A program made the position numbers and the translations under genes. Shown here one piece after another: positions 51,596-61,664 of a stretch of 64,000 nucleotides of DNA. Every line of letters begins with the position of its first letter. The stretch's first letter is position 1. A model generated the notes under the pieces. That model was not told the DNA's origin. It made no database searches and saw only the letters and a program-made list of their open reading frames with translations. Origin of the DNA: Rhizobium sp. BT04 (GTDB lineage Bacteria; Pseudomonadota; Alphaproteobacteria; Rhizobiales; Rhizobiaceae); assembly GCF_030053135.1 (NCBI RefSeq), contig NZ_CP125652.1, positions 310,001 to 374,000 on the forward strand, written 5' to 3'.

Positions 51596-52609
51596 ATGAC
51601 CGAATCAAAAGCGATGATCCTTGGCTGCAGCGGCCTTGCCCTCACATCCGAAGAGAAGGCCTTTTACCGGGGCGAGCGGCCCTGGGGCTTCATCCTCTTC
51701 GGGCGCAACATCTCCGAAGCCGAGCAGATCACCGATCTCGTCGCCGAACTGCGCGACAGCGTCGGCTGGCATGCACCGGTGTTGATCGACCAGGAGGGCG
51801 GTCGCGTCCAGCGCATCCGGCCGCCGGTTTTCTCCCGCTATCCCTCAGGCCAGGCGCTCGGCGATCTCTATCGCCGCGATCCGGCGCTCGGCCTGCGTGC
51901 CGCCTGGCTGATGTCGCGGCTGCATGCCTTCGACCTTTCCAGCCTCGGCATCGATGTCGACTGCCTGCCGGTGCTCGACGTGCCGGTCGAGGGCAGCAGC
52001 AACGTCATCGGCGACCGTGCCTATGGCGGCGATCCCGAGACCGTTATCGCCATGGGCCGGGCGGCTGCCGAAGGGCTGAAGGCCGGCGGCCTGTTGCCTG
52101 TCATGAAGCATATGCCCGGCCACGGCCGCGGCTTTGCGGATTCACATCTGGAGCTGCCTGTCGTCACCGTCTCGCGCGATGAGCTGGAGGCCCATGATTT
52201 CCCGCCCTTTATTGCGATGAAGGACGAACTGATGGCGATGACCTGCCACCTCGTCTTCACCGCTATCGACCCGGACAATCCGGCGACGACCTCGCGCAAG
52301 GTGATCGACGGCATCATCCGTCAGCATATCGGCTTTACCGGTCTGCTGCTTTCCGACGACAGTTCGATGAATGCGCTTTCCGGCACGATCGGAGAACGCG
52401 CGGCGAATATCATTGCAGGCGGATGCGATATCGTGCTGCATTGCAATGGCCATATGGACGAGATGCTGGATGTCGTGGCAAATGTTCCGCCGCTCGCCGG
52501 TCTATCGCTTGCCCGTGCAAAAGCGGTAGAAGCAGGCTTCGCGGCGCCGGATAGCGCCGATGAAGCGGAATTGAGGGCGGAATTCGAGGCGATGTTTGCG
52601 ATCGTGTGA
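51596..52609 (+). CDS. nagZ: Beta-N-acetylglucosaminidase (NagZ, GH3)
   Basis: 337 residues from ATG 51596. GH3 features: GFILFGRNISEAEQI, VLIDQEGGRVQRI, and the catalytic-loop signature KHMPGHG at 171-177 (general acid/base His), then a nucleophile Asp in GLLLSDDSSMNAL. No signal peptide; it works in the cytoplasm in cell-wall recycling, removing GlcNAc from anhydro-muropeptides. The ribosome site is weak. Position before scpA is conserved in alphaproteobacteria (from memory). Confidence 0.96.
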   Translation: MTESKAMILGCSGLALTSEEKAFYRGERPWGFILFGRNISEAEQITDLVAELRDSVGWHAPVLIDQEGGRVQRIRPPVFSRYPSGQALGDLYRRDPALGLRAAWLMSRLHAFDLSSLGIDVDCLPVLDVPVEGSSNVIGDRAYGGDPETVIAMGRAAAEGLKAGGLLPVMKHMPGHGRGFADSHLELPVVTVSRDELEAHDFPPFIAMKDELMAMTCHLVFTAIDPDNPATTSRKVIDGIIRQHIGFTGLLLSDDSSMNALSGTIGERAANIIAGGCDIVLHCNGHMDEMLDVVANVPPLAGLSLARAKAVEAGFAAPDSADEAELRAEFEAMFAIV

Positions 52610-52624
52610 TCGCAGAGGGGCAGG

Positions 52625-53485
52625 GTGGTGAACACGGTGAAGGGCACGGAACGTCCGCAGGCGGCAACGCCGATGGACAAGTTGTGGCAGGATAATGGTG
52701 CCGAACGCGCCAGCCACGAGCCGGCGCTGGTGATCGACGTCGCCGGCTTCGAAGGCCCGCTCGACCTGTTGCTCTATCTCGCCCGCAACCAGAAGGTCGA
52801 CCTGTCGCGTATCTCGGTGTTGGCGCTCGCCGAGCAATATCTGCAGTTCGTCGAAAGCGCCCGGCGTATCCGCATCGAGCTTGCCGCCGATTATCTCGTC
52901 ATGGCGGCTTGGCTTGCCTATCTCAAGTCACGGCTGCTCATTCCTCAGCAGGTCAAGGACGACGGTCCTTCCGGCGAGGAACTGGCGGCAACGCTCGCCT
53001 TCCGGCTGAAGCGCCTCGAAGCCATGCGCCGGGCGGCGGAGGGCCTCGTTAACCGCAACCGCCTCGGCCGCGATATCTTCGTGCGCGGCGCGCCCGAGCA
53101 TATTCCCGACCGGCAGCAGTCCGCTTATGCGGCAAGCCTCTACGATCTCTTGACCGCCTATGCAGCGCTGCGGCAGCGCAATGCCGTCACCCAGGTGACG
53201 ATCGAGCGGCGCAGCGTCTGGTCGCTGACCGATGCCCGCGAGCTGTTGACCCAGATGATCGGCGAGGTGGGTGACTGGACGGCGATGGAGCATTATCTGC
53301 TGCGTTATCTCGCAGCGCCCGAGGAACGCGTCACGGCAATCGCCAGTGCCTTTGCCGCCTCGCTGGAACTGGTGCGCGAGGGCAAGCTCGAAATCCGCCA
53401 GGATGGTGCCTTTCAGCCGATCTATATGCGCCGCGGTCCCAAACACGCCACGCTGCAGGTGGTGGAGCAGGAGCAGCCGGTTTGA
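52625..53485 (+). CDS. scpA: Segregation and condensation protein A
   Basis: 286 residues from a GTG at 52625 with AGGGGCAGG upstream. Kleisin signature FEGPLDLLLYLARNQKVDL, then LAADYLVMAAWLAYLKSRLL and a C-terminal winged-helix part. ScpA bridges the SMC heads; with ScpB it forms condensin for chromosome segregation. Its TGA overlaps the TTG start of scpB (TTGA), showing translational coupling. Confidence 0.96.
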   Translation: MVNTVKGTERPQAATPMDKLWQDNGAERASHEPALVIDVAGFEGPLDLLLYLARNQKVDLSRISVLALAEQYLQFVESARRIRIELAADYLVMAAWLAYLKSRLLIPQQVKDDGPSGEELAATLAFRLKRLEAMRRAAEGLVNRNRLGRDIFVRGAPEHIPDRQQSAYAASLYDLLTAYAALRQRNAVTQVTIERRSVWSLTDARELLTQMIGEVGDWTAMEHYLLRYLAAPEERVTAIASAFAASLELVREGKLEIRQDGAFQPIYMRRGPKHATLQVVEQEQPV

Positions 53486-54198
53486 TTGATCCGAAGGGCG
53501 AAGAGGATTTCGAAGGCGATTTCGAAGACAGGAGCCGCGACCTGCAGGCCGAGATCGAGGCCGAGCGCATCGCCGAGGCTCTGGTCTTCGCCTCGTCGCA
53601 GCCGGTCTCCGAAGGCTTCCTCGCCGAGCGCCTGCCTGAGAAGACCGACGTGCGTGCCATCATGCTGCGGCTGAAGGAGCACTACGCGCCGCGCGGCGTC
53701 AATCTCGTGCAGGTCGAGGGCGCCTGGGCCTTCCGCACCGCCGCCGATCTCTCCTTCGTCATCCGCCGTGATGACAATGAGGTGAAGAAGCTTTCGCGCG
53801 CCGCTCTCGAAGTGCTGGCGATCATTGCCTATCACCAGCCGGTGACGCGCGCCGAGATCGAGGATATCCGCGGCGTCCAGACCTCGCGCGGCACGCTCGA
53901 CGTGCTGATGGAAGCCGGCTGGGTGCGTTTCCGCGGCCGCCGACGCACGCCGGGCCGGCCGGTGACATTGGGCACGACGCGCGATTTCCTCGACCATTTC
54001 GGTCTCGAAGAGCTGCGTGATCTGCCCGGTCTCGAAGAGTTGAAGGGAGCGGGCTTGCTGTCGGGCCGCATTCCGGCGAACTTCAATATTCCCTCGCCGT
54101 TGATGAACGACGAACTGACCGAGGACGAAGACCCGATCACCCAGATGGACCTCGAGGAATTGGGGTTGTTGGCGCCGCGCGGCACCTCTGAAGATTGA
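53482..54198 (+). CDS. scpB: Segregation and condensation protein B
   Basis: 238 residues from a TTG at 53482 that overlaps the scpA stop by 4 bases. Tandem winged-helix fold: AERIAEALVFASSQPVSEGF, RAALEVLAIIAYHQPVTRAE, IEDIRGVQTSRGTLDVLMEA, then GRPVTLGTTRDFLDHFGL. The acidic C-terminal tail (NDELTEDEDPITQMDLEELG) is extra relative to the core. Partner of ScpA. Confidence 0.96.
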   Translation: MIDPKGEEDFEGDFEDRSRDLQAEIEAERIAEALVFASSQPVSEGFLAERLPEKTDVRAIMLRLKEHYAPRGVNLVQVEGAWAFRTAADLSFVIRRDDNEVKKLSRAALEVLAIIAYHQPVTRAEIEDIRGVQTSRGTLDVLMEAGWVRFRGRRRTPGRPVTLGTTRDFLDHFGLEELRDLPGLEELKGAGLLSGRIPANFNIPSPLMNDELTEDEDPITQMDLEELGLLAPRGTSED

Positions 54199-54380
54199 GG
54201 GGTTTGCGTCTTGCTTTTGCCATGCATGGCGAAAACAATGGAGCCAGCACTTTTCGGCGGGTCAATGGCTTGTCACAAAGGGCGATACCGTGACATTAAG
54301 CGCAGTTCGAAGGGCTTGATGTTGGAAACGGTGTCGGAAATCCTTACATCGTGGGAACATAGAAACAGGGAGTTAGCGTA

Positions 54381-54572
54381 ATGGGTTCTTTTAGCATGTG
54401 GCACTGGCTGATCGTTCTGGTCATCGTGCTGTTGTTGTTCGGTCGCGGCAAGATTCCGGAACTGATGGGCGACGTTGCCAAGGGCATCAAGAGCTTCAAG
54501 AAGGGCATGACGGACGAGGACGCGCCGGATACGGCAAAGACCGTCGATCACAAGGCCGACGAAACGAAGTAA
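54381..54572 (+). CDS. tatA: Twin-arginine translocase subunit TatA
   Basis: 63 residues. N-terminal membrane helix [20 protein letters not shown], then the [12 protein letters not shown] hinge and an amphipathic helix ([14 protein letters not shown]). TatA oligomers form the export passage for folded proteins such as the RR-signal DctP at 17932. AGGGAG lies upstream. 51 bases before tatB. Confidence 0.97.
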
Positions 54573-54623
54573 ACAAGTCCGGGAAAAAGCGCAGCCCCCG
54601 CGCTTCCCGTCCAGGAGCCTTGC

Positions 54624-55235
54624 ATGTTCGATATTGGCTGGACCGAGCTTTTGGTCATCGCGGTCGTCCTGATCGTGGTTGTCGGTCCCAAGGATTTGCC
54701 GCCGATGCTGCGCGCTTTCGGCAAGATGACGCAGCGTGCCCGCAAGGTGGCGGGTGAATTCCGGGCGCAGTTCGACGAGGCGTTGCGTGAAGCCGAGCTT
54801 GACGATGTCCGCCAGACGATCAGCGACGCCCAGAAGCTCAACCCGGTCAACAGCCTGCGCGAGGCGATGAACCCGCTTCGCCAGATGGGCAACGAGATCA
54901 AGGCCGACCTGCAGAAGGCGACCGTGGTCACGGAAAACAAGACCGAGGTGCCGGCTGCTGCCGTTTCGGCCCCGACGCCGTCGATGAGCTTGCCGGAAAC
55001 GCCGCCGCTGGTGTCGGCGCCTGCGCAGCCTGAACCTGTCGCAGCAGCGGCTGTCCAGGCCGATACGCTTGCCGCCAAGCCGAAACCCGTGCGCAAGCCG
55101 CGCGTGAAGGCTGCCGACAAGGTCGATGCTGCGGCGACCGTTGCCGTGCCTGTGGAAAAACCGAAGCGCACGACGGCAGTCAAAAAGACTGCAACGCCGA
55201 AGAAGCCGGCGCAGACGAAGAAGGACGAGGCATGA
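54624..55235 (+). CDS. tatB: Twin-arginine translocase subunit TatB
   Basis: 203 residues. Conserved start MFDIGWTELLVIAVVLIVVV, then GPKDLPPMLRAFGKM and an amphipathic helix. A long Ala/Pro/Lys-rich tail (about 110-203, ending TPKKPAQTKKDEA) is typical of alphaproteobacterial TatB. TatB with TatC recognises RR signal peptides. Its stop overlaps the tatC start by 4 bases. Confidence 0.97.
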   Translation: MFDIGWTELLVIAVVLIVVVGPKDLPPMLRAFGKMTQRARKVAGEFRAQFDEALREAELDDVRQTISDAQKLNPVNSLREAMNPLRQMGNEIKADLQKATVVTENKTEVPAAAVSAPTPSMSLPETPPLVSAPAQPEPVAAAAVQADTLAAKPKPVRKPRVKAADKVDAAATVAVPVEKPKRTTAVKKTATPKKPAQTKKDEA

Positions 55236-56059
55236 GCGGTGATATCGAAGACAAGCCGCAGCCGCTGATCGAGCACCTGATGGAGCTGCGCACACGGCTG
55301 ATCTGGTCGATCGGCGCGTTTTTCGTCGCCTTCATCGCATGCTTCTTTTTTGCCAAGCATCTCTTCAACTATCTGGTCATTCCCTACAAGACAGCCGTAA
55401 TTTGGGCGCATCTCGACGTCGAGAAGGCTCAGCTCATCTATACCGCGCCGCAGGAATTCTTCTTCACCCAGGTCAAGGTGGCGATGTTCGGCGGCCTGGT
55501 GGTCGCTTTCCCGATCATTGCCGCCCAGGTCTACAAGTTCGTTGCCCCCGGCCTTTACAAGAATGAGCGCCAGGCCTTCCTGCCGTTCCTGATCGCCTCG
55601 CCGGTCCTGTTCCTGATGGGCGGCGCGCTCGTCTATTTCTTCTTCACGCCGATGGTCATGTGGTTCTTCCTGTCGATGCAGCAGGCGCCGGGTCACGACG
55701 AGGTGGCGATTTCCCTGATGCCGAAGGTCTCGGAATATCTGAGCCTGATCATGACGCTGGTCTTCTCCTTCGGCCTCGTCTTCCAGCTGCCTGTGGTCAC
55801 CACGCTGCTTGCCCGTGTCGGTCTTCTGACGTCGCAATGGCTCGCCGAAAAGCGCAAGTTCGCCATCGTGCTGGCCTTCGTCGTCGCCGCCGTGTTGACG
55901 CCGCCGGATCCGATGTCCCAGATCGGCCTTGCGATACCGACGATCCTTCTCTACGAGATTTCCATCCATGCGGCGCGACTCGTGGAGCGCCAGCGTGCCC
56001 GGCAGGCGGTCGAAAAGGACACCGGATCCGCGGACGTTGCCAAGACGGACAGTGTCTGA
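55232..56059 (+). CDS. tatC: Twin-arginine translocase subunit TatC
   Basis: 275 residues, six predicted membrane spans. Signature regions PLIEHLMELRTRLIWSIGAF, YTAPQEFFFTQVKVAMFGGL (containing the key Glu) and GLVFQLPVVTTLLARVGLL; TPPDPMSQIGLAIPTILLYE marks the end. The short C-terminal tail is charged. ATG overlaps the tatB stop (ATGA). Confidence 0.98.
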   Translation: MSGDIEDKPQPLIEHLMELRTRLIWSIGAFFVAFIACFFFAKHLFNYLVIPYKTAVIWAHLDVEKAQLIYTAPQEFFFTQVKVAMFGGLVVAFPIIAAQVYKFVAPGLYKNERQAFLPFLIASPVLFLMGGALVYFFFTPMVMWFFLSMQQAPGHDEVAISLMPKVSEYLSLIMTLVFSFGLVFQLPVVTTLLARVGLLTSQWLAEKRKFAIVLAFVVAAVLTPPDPMSQIGLAIPTILLYEISIHAARLVERQRARQAVEKDTGSADVAKTDSV

Positions 56060-56159
56060 GCGGCGATCCCAATCCCCTTTGTGAACGCCGCTTAACATCC
56101 GGTCGAGGCCTGATCAGGCTTTGGCCGGGTCATTTCTGTTGCAACGACCTGGAACGACG

Positions 56160-57443
56160 ATGCTCGATATCAAATGGATCCGTGAGAATCCCGAAGCGCT
56201 CGATGCCGCCCTTGCCAAGCGCGGTGCCGAGCCTCTGGCCCAAAGCCTCGTCACCCTCGATGAAAAGCGCCGCTCCGCCGTGCAGAAGGCGCAGGACTTG
56301 CTGTCCCGCCGCAACCTCGCCTCCAAGGAGATTGGCGCGGCGATGGCCCAGAAGAACGGCGAGCTTGCCGAGAAGCTGAAGGCCGAGGTCGCCGAACTGA
56401 AGACGCTGCTGCCGGTGATCGAGGAAGAAGACCGGCAACTGACGGCCGAACTCAACGATGCCCTTTCGCGCATCCCGAATATCCCCTTTGATGACGTTCC
56501 GGTCGGCAAGGACGAGCACCACAATGTTGTCACCCGTGTCGTTGGCGAAAAGCCGCGCTGGAACCACACGCCTAGGGAACACTTCGAAATCGGCGAGGCG
56601 CTCGGCTACATGGATTTCGAGCGCGCCGCCAAGCTCTCCGGCTCGCGCTTCACGGTTCTGACGGGGCCGCTGGCGAAGCTCGAGCGGGCGCTCGGCCAGT
56701 TCATGATCGATCTCCACACCCGCGAGCACGGCTATACCGAAGTCAGCTCGCCGCTGATGGTGCGCGCCGAGGCGGTGTTCGGCACCGGCAGCCTGCCGAA
56801 GTTCGAAGAAGACCTCTTCAAGACCACGGATGGCCGCTATCTCATTCCGACGGCGGAGGTGACGCTGACCAATCTGGTGCGCGAGGAAATCCTCGATCAG
56901 GAAAAGCTGCCGCTGCGCTTCACCGCGCTGACGCCGTCCTTCCGTTCGGAAGCAGGCTCTGCCGGCCGCGACACGCGCGGCATGCTGCGCCAGCACCAGT
57001 TCTGGAAATGCGAACTCGTCTCGATCACCGATGCCGAAAGCGCCGTTGCCGAGCATGAGCGGATGACCGCCTGCGCCGAGGAGGTGCTGAAGCGCCTCGG
57101 CCTGCATTTCCGCACCATGACGCTCTGCACCGGCGATATGGGCTTCGGCTCGCGCAAGACCTACGATCTCGAAGTCTGGCTGCCGGGGCAGAATGCCTTC
57201 CGTGAAATCTCTTCCTGCTCGGTCTGCGGCGATTTCCAGGCTCGGCGGATGAATGCGCGCTACCGCGGCAAAGACGACAAGAGCAACAGGTTCGTCCATA
57301 CGCTGAACGGTTCCGGCACTGCCGTCGGCCGCTGCCTGATCGCGGTCCTCGAAAATTATCTGAACGAGGATGGTTCCGTCACGATTCCGGACGTTTTGCT
57401 CCCCTATATGGGCGGATTGACCAAAATCGAACGGGCGGCCTGA
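56160..57443 (+). CDS. serS: Seryl-tRNA synthetase
   Basis: 427 residues from ATG 56160. N-terminal long-armed coiled coil (about 27-110: [20 protein letters not shown], then [20 protein letters not shown]) that grips the tRNA variable arm. Class II core motifs follow: motif 2 [20 protein letters not shown] and motif 3 [18 protein letters not shown]. Complete. surE follows 4 bases after its stop. Confidence 0.98.
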   Translation: MLDIKWIRENPEALDAALAKRGAEPLAQSLVTLDEKRRSAVQKAQDLLSRRNLASKEIGAAMAQKNGELAEKLKAEVAELKTLLPVIEEEDRQLTAELNDALSRIPNIPFDDVPVGKDEHHNVVTRVVGEKPRWNHTPREHFEIGEALGYMDFERAAKLSGSRFTVLTGPLAKLERALGQFMIDLHTREHGYTEVSSPLMVRAEAVFGTGSLPKFEEDLFKTTDGRYLIPTAEVTLTNLVREEILDQEKLPLRFTALTPSFRSEAGSAGRDTRGMLRQHQFWKCELVSITDAESAVAEHERMTACAEEVLKRLGLHFRTMTLCTGDMGFGSRKTYDLEVWLPGQNAFREISSCSVCGDFQARRMNARYRGKDDKSNRFVHTLNGSGTAVGRCLIAVLENYLNEDGSVTIPDVLLPYMGGLTKIERAA

Positions 57444-57447
57444 GGCG

Positions 57448-58221
57448 ATGCGCATCCTGCTTACGAATGACGACGGCATTCACGCCGAAGGGCTCGCCGC
57501 CCTGGAGCGGATCGCGCGCACACTGTCGGACGACGTCTGGATCGTGGCGCCGGAGACCGACCAGAGCGGCCTTGCCCATTCGCTGAGCCTGTCCGAACCG
57601 TTGCGGCTGCGCAAGATTTCCGACAAGCATTTCGCGCTGCGCGGCACGCCGACCGATTGCGTCATCATGGGCATCCGGCAGGTGATGGACATCAAGCCCG
57701 ATCTCGTGCTGTCAGGCGTCAATTCAGGCTCGAACGTCGCCGACGACGTCACCTATTCCGGCACGATCGCCGGCGCCATCGAGGGCACCATGCAGGGTGT
57801 GCGCTCCTTCGCGCTGAGCCAGGCCTATCTCTACGAGGACGGTGCGCGCATCGTGCCCTGGGAAGTCTGCGAGACGCATGCGCCGGCTCTTCTGGAAAAG
57901 CTGATGGTGCTCGACCTGCCGGAGGGCACGTTCCTCAATCTGAACTTTCCGAATTGCCGTCCCGATGAGGTCGATGGCGCCGAGGTGACCATGCAAGGCA
58001 AGCTCGCCTTCAACCTGCAGGTCGATGCTCGTTCCGATGGCCGCGGTTTTCCCTATTACTGGCTGAAATTCGGCGAACGCGCCGGCGCCTTCATCGAAGG
58101 CACCGATATTCACGCTTTGAAGCATAACAAGATTTCGGTAACGCCTTTGAAACTGGATCTGACCGATTATTCCGTAACGGACCGCGTGGCGCGGGCCTTG
58201 GGATACGGAGCACAGGTTTGA
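57448..58221 (+). CDS. surE: 5'/3'-nucleotidase SurE
   Basis: 257 residues. Metal site [15 protein letters not shown] (Asp-Asp), with Ser and Asn ligands in [32 protein letters not shown] follows. It removes phosphate from nucleoside monophosphates, linked to stationary-phase survival. Start right after serS; its stop overlaps the pcm TTG start by 4 bases. Confidence 0.97.
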   Translation: MRILLTNDDGIHAEGLAALERIARTLSDDVWIVAPETDQSGLAHSLSLSEPLRLRKISDKHFALRGTPTDCVIMGIRQVMDIKPDLVLSGVNSGSNVADDVTYSGTIAGAIEGTMQGVRSFALSQAYLYEDGARIVPWEVCETHAPALLEKLMVLDLPEGTFLNLNFPNCRPDEVDGAEVTMQGKLAFNLQVDARSDGRGFPYYWLKFGERAGAFIEGTDIHALKHNKISVTPLKLDLTDYSVTDRVARALGYGAQV

Positions 58222-58871
58222 CGGCAAGACTGGCCGAGAAGGAGGGCTTTGCGGCGCTCGTCCTCAGATTGCGTGCCGAAGGCATCTCCGACCTCGATCT
58301 GCTGACGGCGGTCGAGCAGACGCAGCGCTCGCTCTTCGTGCCGCCGCAATTTGCCGATGACGCCTATTCGAGCCGGACGATTCCGATCGAATGCGGCTCC
58401 TTCCTTGAAGGCATCGATTTTGTCGTCCGCATCCTGCATCACCTCAAGGTCAAACCGGGACAGCGCGTCCTGGAAATCGGTACCGGCAGCGGCTTTACCG
58501 CCGCCGTCATAGGCCGCATGGCCGAGCGTGTTCTGTCCATCGACCGCTACAAGACACTGACATCGGCTGCGCAGCGGCGCATGGAATCGCTTTCTCTGCG
58601 CAACGTCATCATCCGCCACGCCGACGGCAGCGCCGGCATGCAGGGTGAGGGCACCTTCGACCGCATCCTGGTGACGGCGGCCTTCAACGCGATGCCGCGC
58701 TTTTATACCGACCAGCTGGTTTCCGGCGGCTCGATGATTGCGCCGCTGATGATTTCCGAGAACGAATGTCGCATGGTGCGGCTGACCAAAACCGGCAGCC
58801 GCTTCGAACGCGAGGAACTGTTCGAAGCACCATACCTGCCGATCGTTCCGCGCCTTGCCTCGCTGCTATAG
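58218..58871 (+). CDS. pcm: Protein-L-isoaspartate O-methyltransferase family protein
   Basis: 217 residues from a TTG at 58218 overlapping the surE stop. Rossmann methyltransferase with motif [20 protein letters not shown], then [10 protein letters not shown] and [14 protein letters not shown]. The surE-pcm pairing is the classical protein-repair arrangement. The catalytic stretch usually read PIGxGQTISQP is [18 protein letters not shown] here, so the Thr-Ile-Ser site is missing and isoaspartyl repair activity is not certain. Confidence 0.9.
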   Translation: MTARLAEKEGFAALVLRLRAEGISDLDLLTAVEQTQRSLFVPPQFADDAYSSRTIPIECGSFLEGIDFVVRILHHLKVKPGQRVLEIGTGSGFTAAVIGRMAERVLSIDRYKTLTSAAQRRMESLSLRNVIIRHADGSAGMQGEGTFDRILVTAAFNAMPRFYTDQLVSGGSMIAPLMISENECRMVRLTKTGSRFEREELFEAPYLPIVPRLASLL

Positions 58872-59100
58872 GTGCAGATGATTTCAGCCGGATCGGCCTA
58901 AAATCTGAACATCCATCACGATCAGAGAGGCCGCTCGCCGTTTTCGAGATGATGCTCCGTGCACCTGCGATTTTTCACCCGTAAGCTATGGTTATCAACT
59001 TCTCAAAAATATCGCACTGATTCCAGCATCTTAACCGTGTGGTAATACTAACGCGTTTTAATAGACTCACAAATGGTTGCGTTCTCAGTGGGTCGAGTCA

Positions 59101-60693
59101 ATGCGTTTCAGTCTTTCGCCGAAGTTCGGGAAGTCAGCCGGTAATCTTCTGGTTGTGGGTCTGCTTGCAAGTGCCGCAACAGGCTGCAGTTCCGATGTGA
59201 CACGGTTCGGCGGTTTGTTTTCTTCCTCAGGGCAGGATCAGATCACCACCAGTTCCATTCCGCGCAGGGGCGGTTCTCAGGCTGATCCGGTGCCGCGCGC
59301 CGATCTCGGCGGCTCTGCCGTTGCCAGCCAGTCGGGTTACGGCGGCGGCAATGATGCGCTGAACCAGCCCTATCCCTCGCGTCCGAGCTACGATCCGGTC
59401 CGTACGTCGAGTGCGCGCATGGCTTCCGCGCCGGTTTCGGTGCAGCGTTCCGAGCTTGCTGCGCCGACGGCGGTTGCGCCCTCCCGGCAGCGGGAAAGGG
59501 AAGTCGCGCTCGCTCAGCCTTTCCCGGCCTCACCGCAGGCTGAAAAGCCCCGTTTGGTGGCTCCCGCGCAGCCGAAGGTAACGCCCGATCCCCTGACGAC
59601 GGGCACGACGCCCAAGGTCTCCGGCTGGTCCGCGACCAATGCGCCGTCCGTGACGCTGCGTCCGGGTGAAAGCATCGCCACGCTCGCCAGGCGCTACGGT
59701 GTTCCGGAAAAGGAAATCCTGCGCGTCAACGCCTTGAAGACGGCATCTGCCGCCCAGCCCGGCCAGGCGATCCTGATCCCAACCCTCAACGGCGGCAATG
59801 CCGCCAAGGCGGCGTCGCAGGCGGCCGATCTCTCCAAGCCCGGCCAGATGCCGGAACCGGCCAAGGCGCCGGAGCAGAAGGTTGCCGTCGTTCCCGGCGC
59901 CAATTCCGCCCGCGACAAGACCATGGCGAGCGCCGATCCCGCCGGCAAGATCCCGGCCGGTGCCGGCAAGGATCCGAAAGCGCCCGCCGGCAGCTATGTC
60001 GTCAAACAAGGCGATTCGCTGGCAAAGATCGCCAAGGCGACCGGTTCCAATGTCGACGATCTCAAGGCGGCCAACAATCTTTCGGCCAACTCGCTCCGCG
60101 TCGGCCAAGCCCTGAAGATCCCGAACGGCACTGCCGACAATATCAAGACCGCGTCGATCCCGGCCGAAAAGGTCGATCCGAAGCCGACCCAGCTGGCACC
60201 CGCCCAGCAGACGGCCTCCGCTCAGCCCGCGCCCTACAAGGCGCCGGCTGCCACCCAGACGGTCGATGATGTCGAGAAGAAGTCTGACGTCAGCTCGGCC
60301 GCGCCGGAATCGACCGGCATCGGCAAGTATCGCTGGCCGGTCCGCGGCCAGGTCATTGCTTCATACGGCGCCAACGTCAACGGCAACCGTAATGACGGCA
60401 TCGACATTTCGGTACCGCAGGGCACGCCGATCAAGGCCGCCGAAAACGGCGTCGTCATCTATGCCGGCAACGGCCTGAAGGAACTCGGCAACACGGTTCT
60501 GGTTCGTCACGACGACGGCACCGTCACCGTCTACGGCAATGCCGATACGCTGAGCGTCACCCGCGGCCAGAAGATCCAGCGCGGCCAGACCGTCGCCGTC
60601 TCCGGCATGAGCGGCGACGTCAAGCAGCCGCAAGTCCATTTCGAGGTGCGCAAGGACGCATCTCCGGTCAACCCGATGACTTTCCTGGAATAG
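59101..60693 (+). CDS. NlpD-like lipoprotein with two LysM domains and a degenerate M23 (LytM) domain
   Basis: 530 residues. A signal peptide with lipobox (VVGLLASAATGCSS) makes it a lipoprotein. After a disordered region come LysM 1 (TLRPGESIATLARRYGVPEK) and LysM 2 (YVVKQGDSLAKIAKATGSNV). The C-terminal M23 domain starts GKYRWPVRGQVIASYGANVN. The first zinc His of H-x-G-x-D is Asn (NDGIDIS), and the HxH-type His becomes Asn/Gly (YGNADTL). Only HFEVR is kept, as in E. coli NlpD, so it probably activates an amidase and does not cut peptidoglycan itself. Confidence 0.92.
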   Translation: MRFSLSPKFGKSAGNLLVVGLLASAATGCSSDVTRFGGLFSSSGQDQITTSSIPRRGGSQADPVPRADLGGSAVASQSGYGGGNDALNQPYPSRPSYDPVRTSSARMASAPVSVQRSELAAPTAVAPSRQREREVALAQPFPASPQAEKPRLVAPAQPKVTPDPLTTGTTPKVSGWSATNAPSVTLRPGESIATLARRYGVPEKEILRVNALKTASAAQPGQAILIPTLNGGNAAKAASQAADLSKPGQMPEPAKAPEQKVAVVPGANSARDKTMASADPAGKIPAGAGKDPKAPAGSYVVKQGDSLAKIAKATGSNVDDLKAANNLSANSLRVGQALKIPNGTADNIKTASIPAEKVDPKPTQLAPAQQTASAQPAPYKAPAATQTVDDVEKKSDVSSAAPESTGIGKYRWPVRGQVIASYGANVNGNRNDGIDISVPQGTPIKAAENGVVIYAGNGLKELGNTVLVRHDDGTVTVYGNADTLSVTRGQKIQRGQTVAVSGMSGDVKQPQVHFEVRKDASPVNPMTFLE

Positions 60694-60714
60694 GTACAGC
60701 GTACCAGGAAGCGC

Positions 60715-60745
60715 AAAAGCCCGGCCAACAGCCGGGCTTTTGTTT
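60715..60745 (+). terminator. Terminator after the NlpD-like gene
   Basis: AAAAGCCCGGC (60715-60725) pairs with GCCGGGCTTTT (60731-60741), followed by GTTTTTT. Confidence 0.92.
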
Positions 60746-60797
60746 TTTCACGCATGTCGCACCAAACTGTGCCGGATTGATGAGAAGTGATTTAGGC

Positions 60798-61664
60798 TCA
60801 GTCGATGTGAACGCGCATGCGCCCGGCGAGGTCCTGGATATACTGCCAGGCGACACGGCCCGAGCGGGCTCCGCGCGTCGTTGCCCATTCCAGCGCCTCG
60901 GCATGCATCTTGCCGCGGTCTAGCCCGAGCTTGAAGTGATCGGCATAGCCGTCGATCATGCCGAGATAATCCTCCTGGCTGCATTTGTGGAAGCCGAGCC
61001 AGAGGCCGAAGCGGTCGGAAAGCGAAACCTTCTCTTCGACCGCCTCCGACGGATTGATCGCCGTCGACTGCTCGTTTTCCATCATGTGGCGCGGCAGGAG
61101 ATGGCGCCGGTTGGATGTGGCATAGAAGAGCACATTGTCCGGCCGCCCTTCGACGCCGCCGTCGAGCGCTGCCTTCAGCGACTTGTAGGCGGTGTCGTCG
61201 TGATCGAAGGAGAGATCGTCGCAGAAGACGATCACGCGGTACGGCGTGTCCTTCAGGAGGTCGAGCAGATTGGGGAGGCTGGCAATATCCTCGCGATGGA
61301 CTTCGACCAGCTTCAGCGCGACGCCGCTTTCGCGCCTGACATCCTCGTGCACGGCTTTAACAAGCGAGGATTTGCCCATGCCGCGTGCCCCCCAGAGCAA
61401 CACGTTGTTGGCGGCATAACCCTCGGCGAAACGCACCGTATTTTCATGCAGGATGTCGCGGACATGGTCGACGCCGCGGATGAGCTTCAACGCCACCCGG
61501 TTCGGCTTCTTCACAGGCTGCAAATGCTGCCGCATCGGCGCCCAGACGAAACAGTCCGCCGCACCCCAGTCGTTGACGGCAGGAGGCGGCCCGGCAAGGC
61601 GCTGGACGGCATCGGCGAGCCGTTTCAGTTCGGCAAGCAGGGCGGTGTTGATTTCCTCGGTCAT
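60798..61664 (-). CDS. DUF815 family P-loop ATPase
   Basis: 288 residues from ATG 61664 (AGGAGG upstream). AAA+-like: Walker A LLWGARGMGKSSLVKA, Walker B VIVFCDDLSFD, sensor 1 NVLFYATSNRRHLLP, and a C-terminal lid with LDRGKMHAEALEWATTRGAR. DUF815 ATPases are widespread, often beside yajC-secDF in alphaproteobacteria (from memory); the role is unproven. Divergent from yajC. Confidence 0.92.
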   Translation of the reverse strand: MTEEINTALLAELKRLADAVQRLAGPPPAVNDWGAADCFVWAPMRQHLQPVKKPNRVALKLIRGVDHVRDILHENTVRFAEGYAANNVLLWGARGMGKSSLVKAVHEDVRRESGVALKLVEVHREDIASLPNLLDLLKDTPYRVIVFCDDLSFDHDDTAYKSLKAALDGGVEGRPDNVLFYATSNRRHLLPRHMMENEQSTAINPSEAVEEKVSLSDRFGLWLGFHKCSQEDYLGMIDGYADHFKLGLDRGKMHAEALEWATTRGARSGRVAWQYIQDLAGRMRVHID

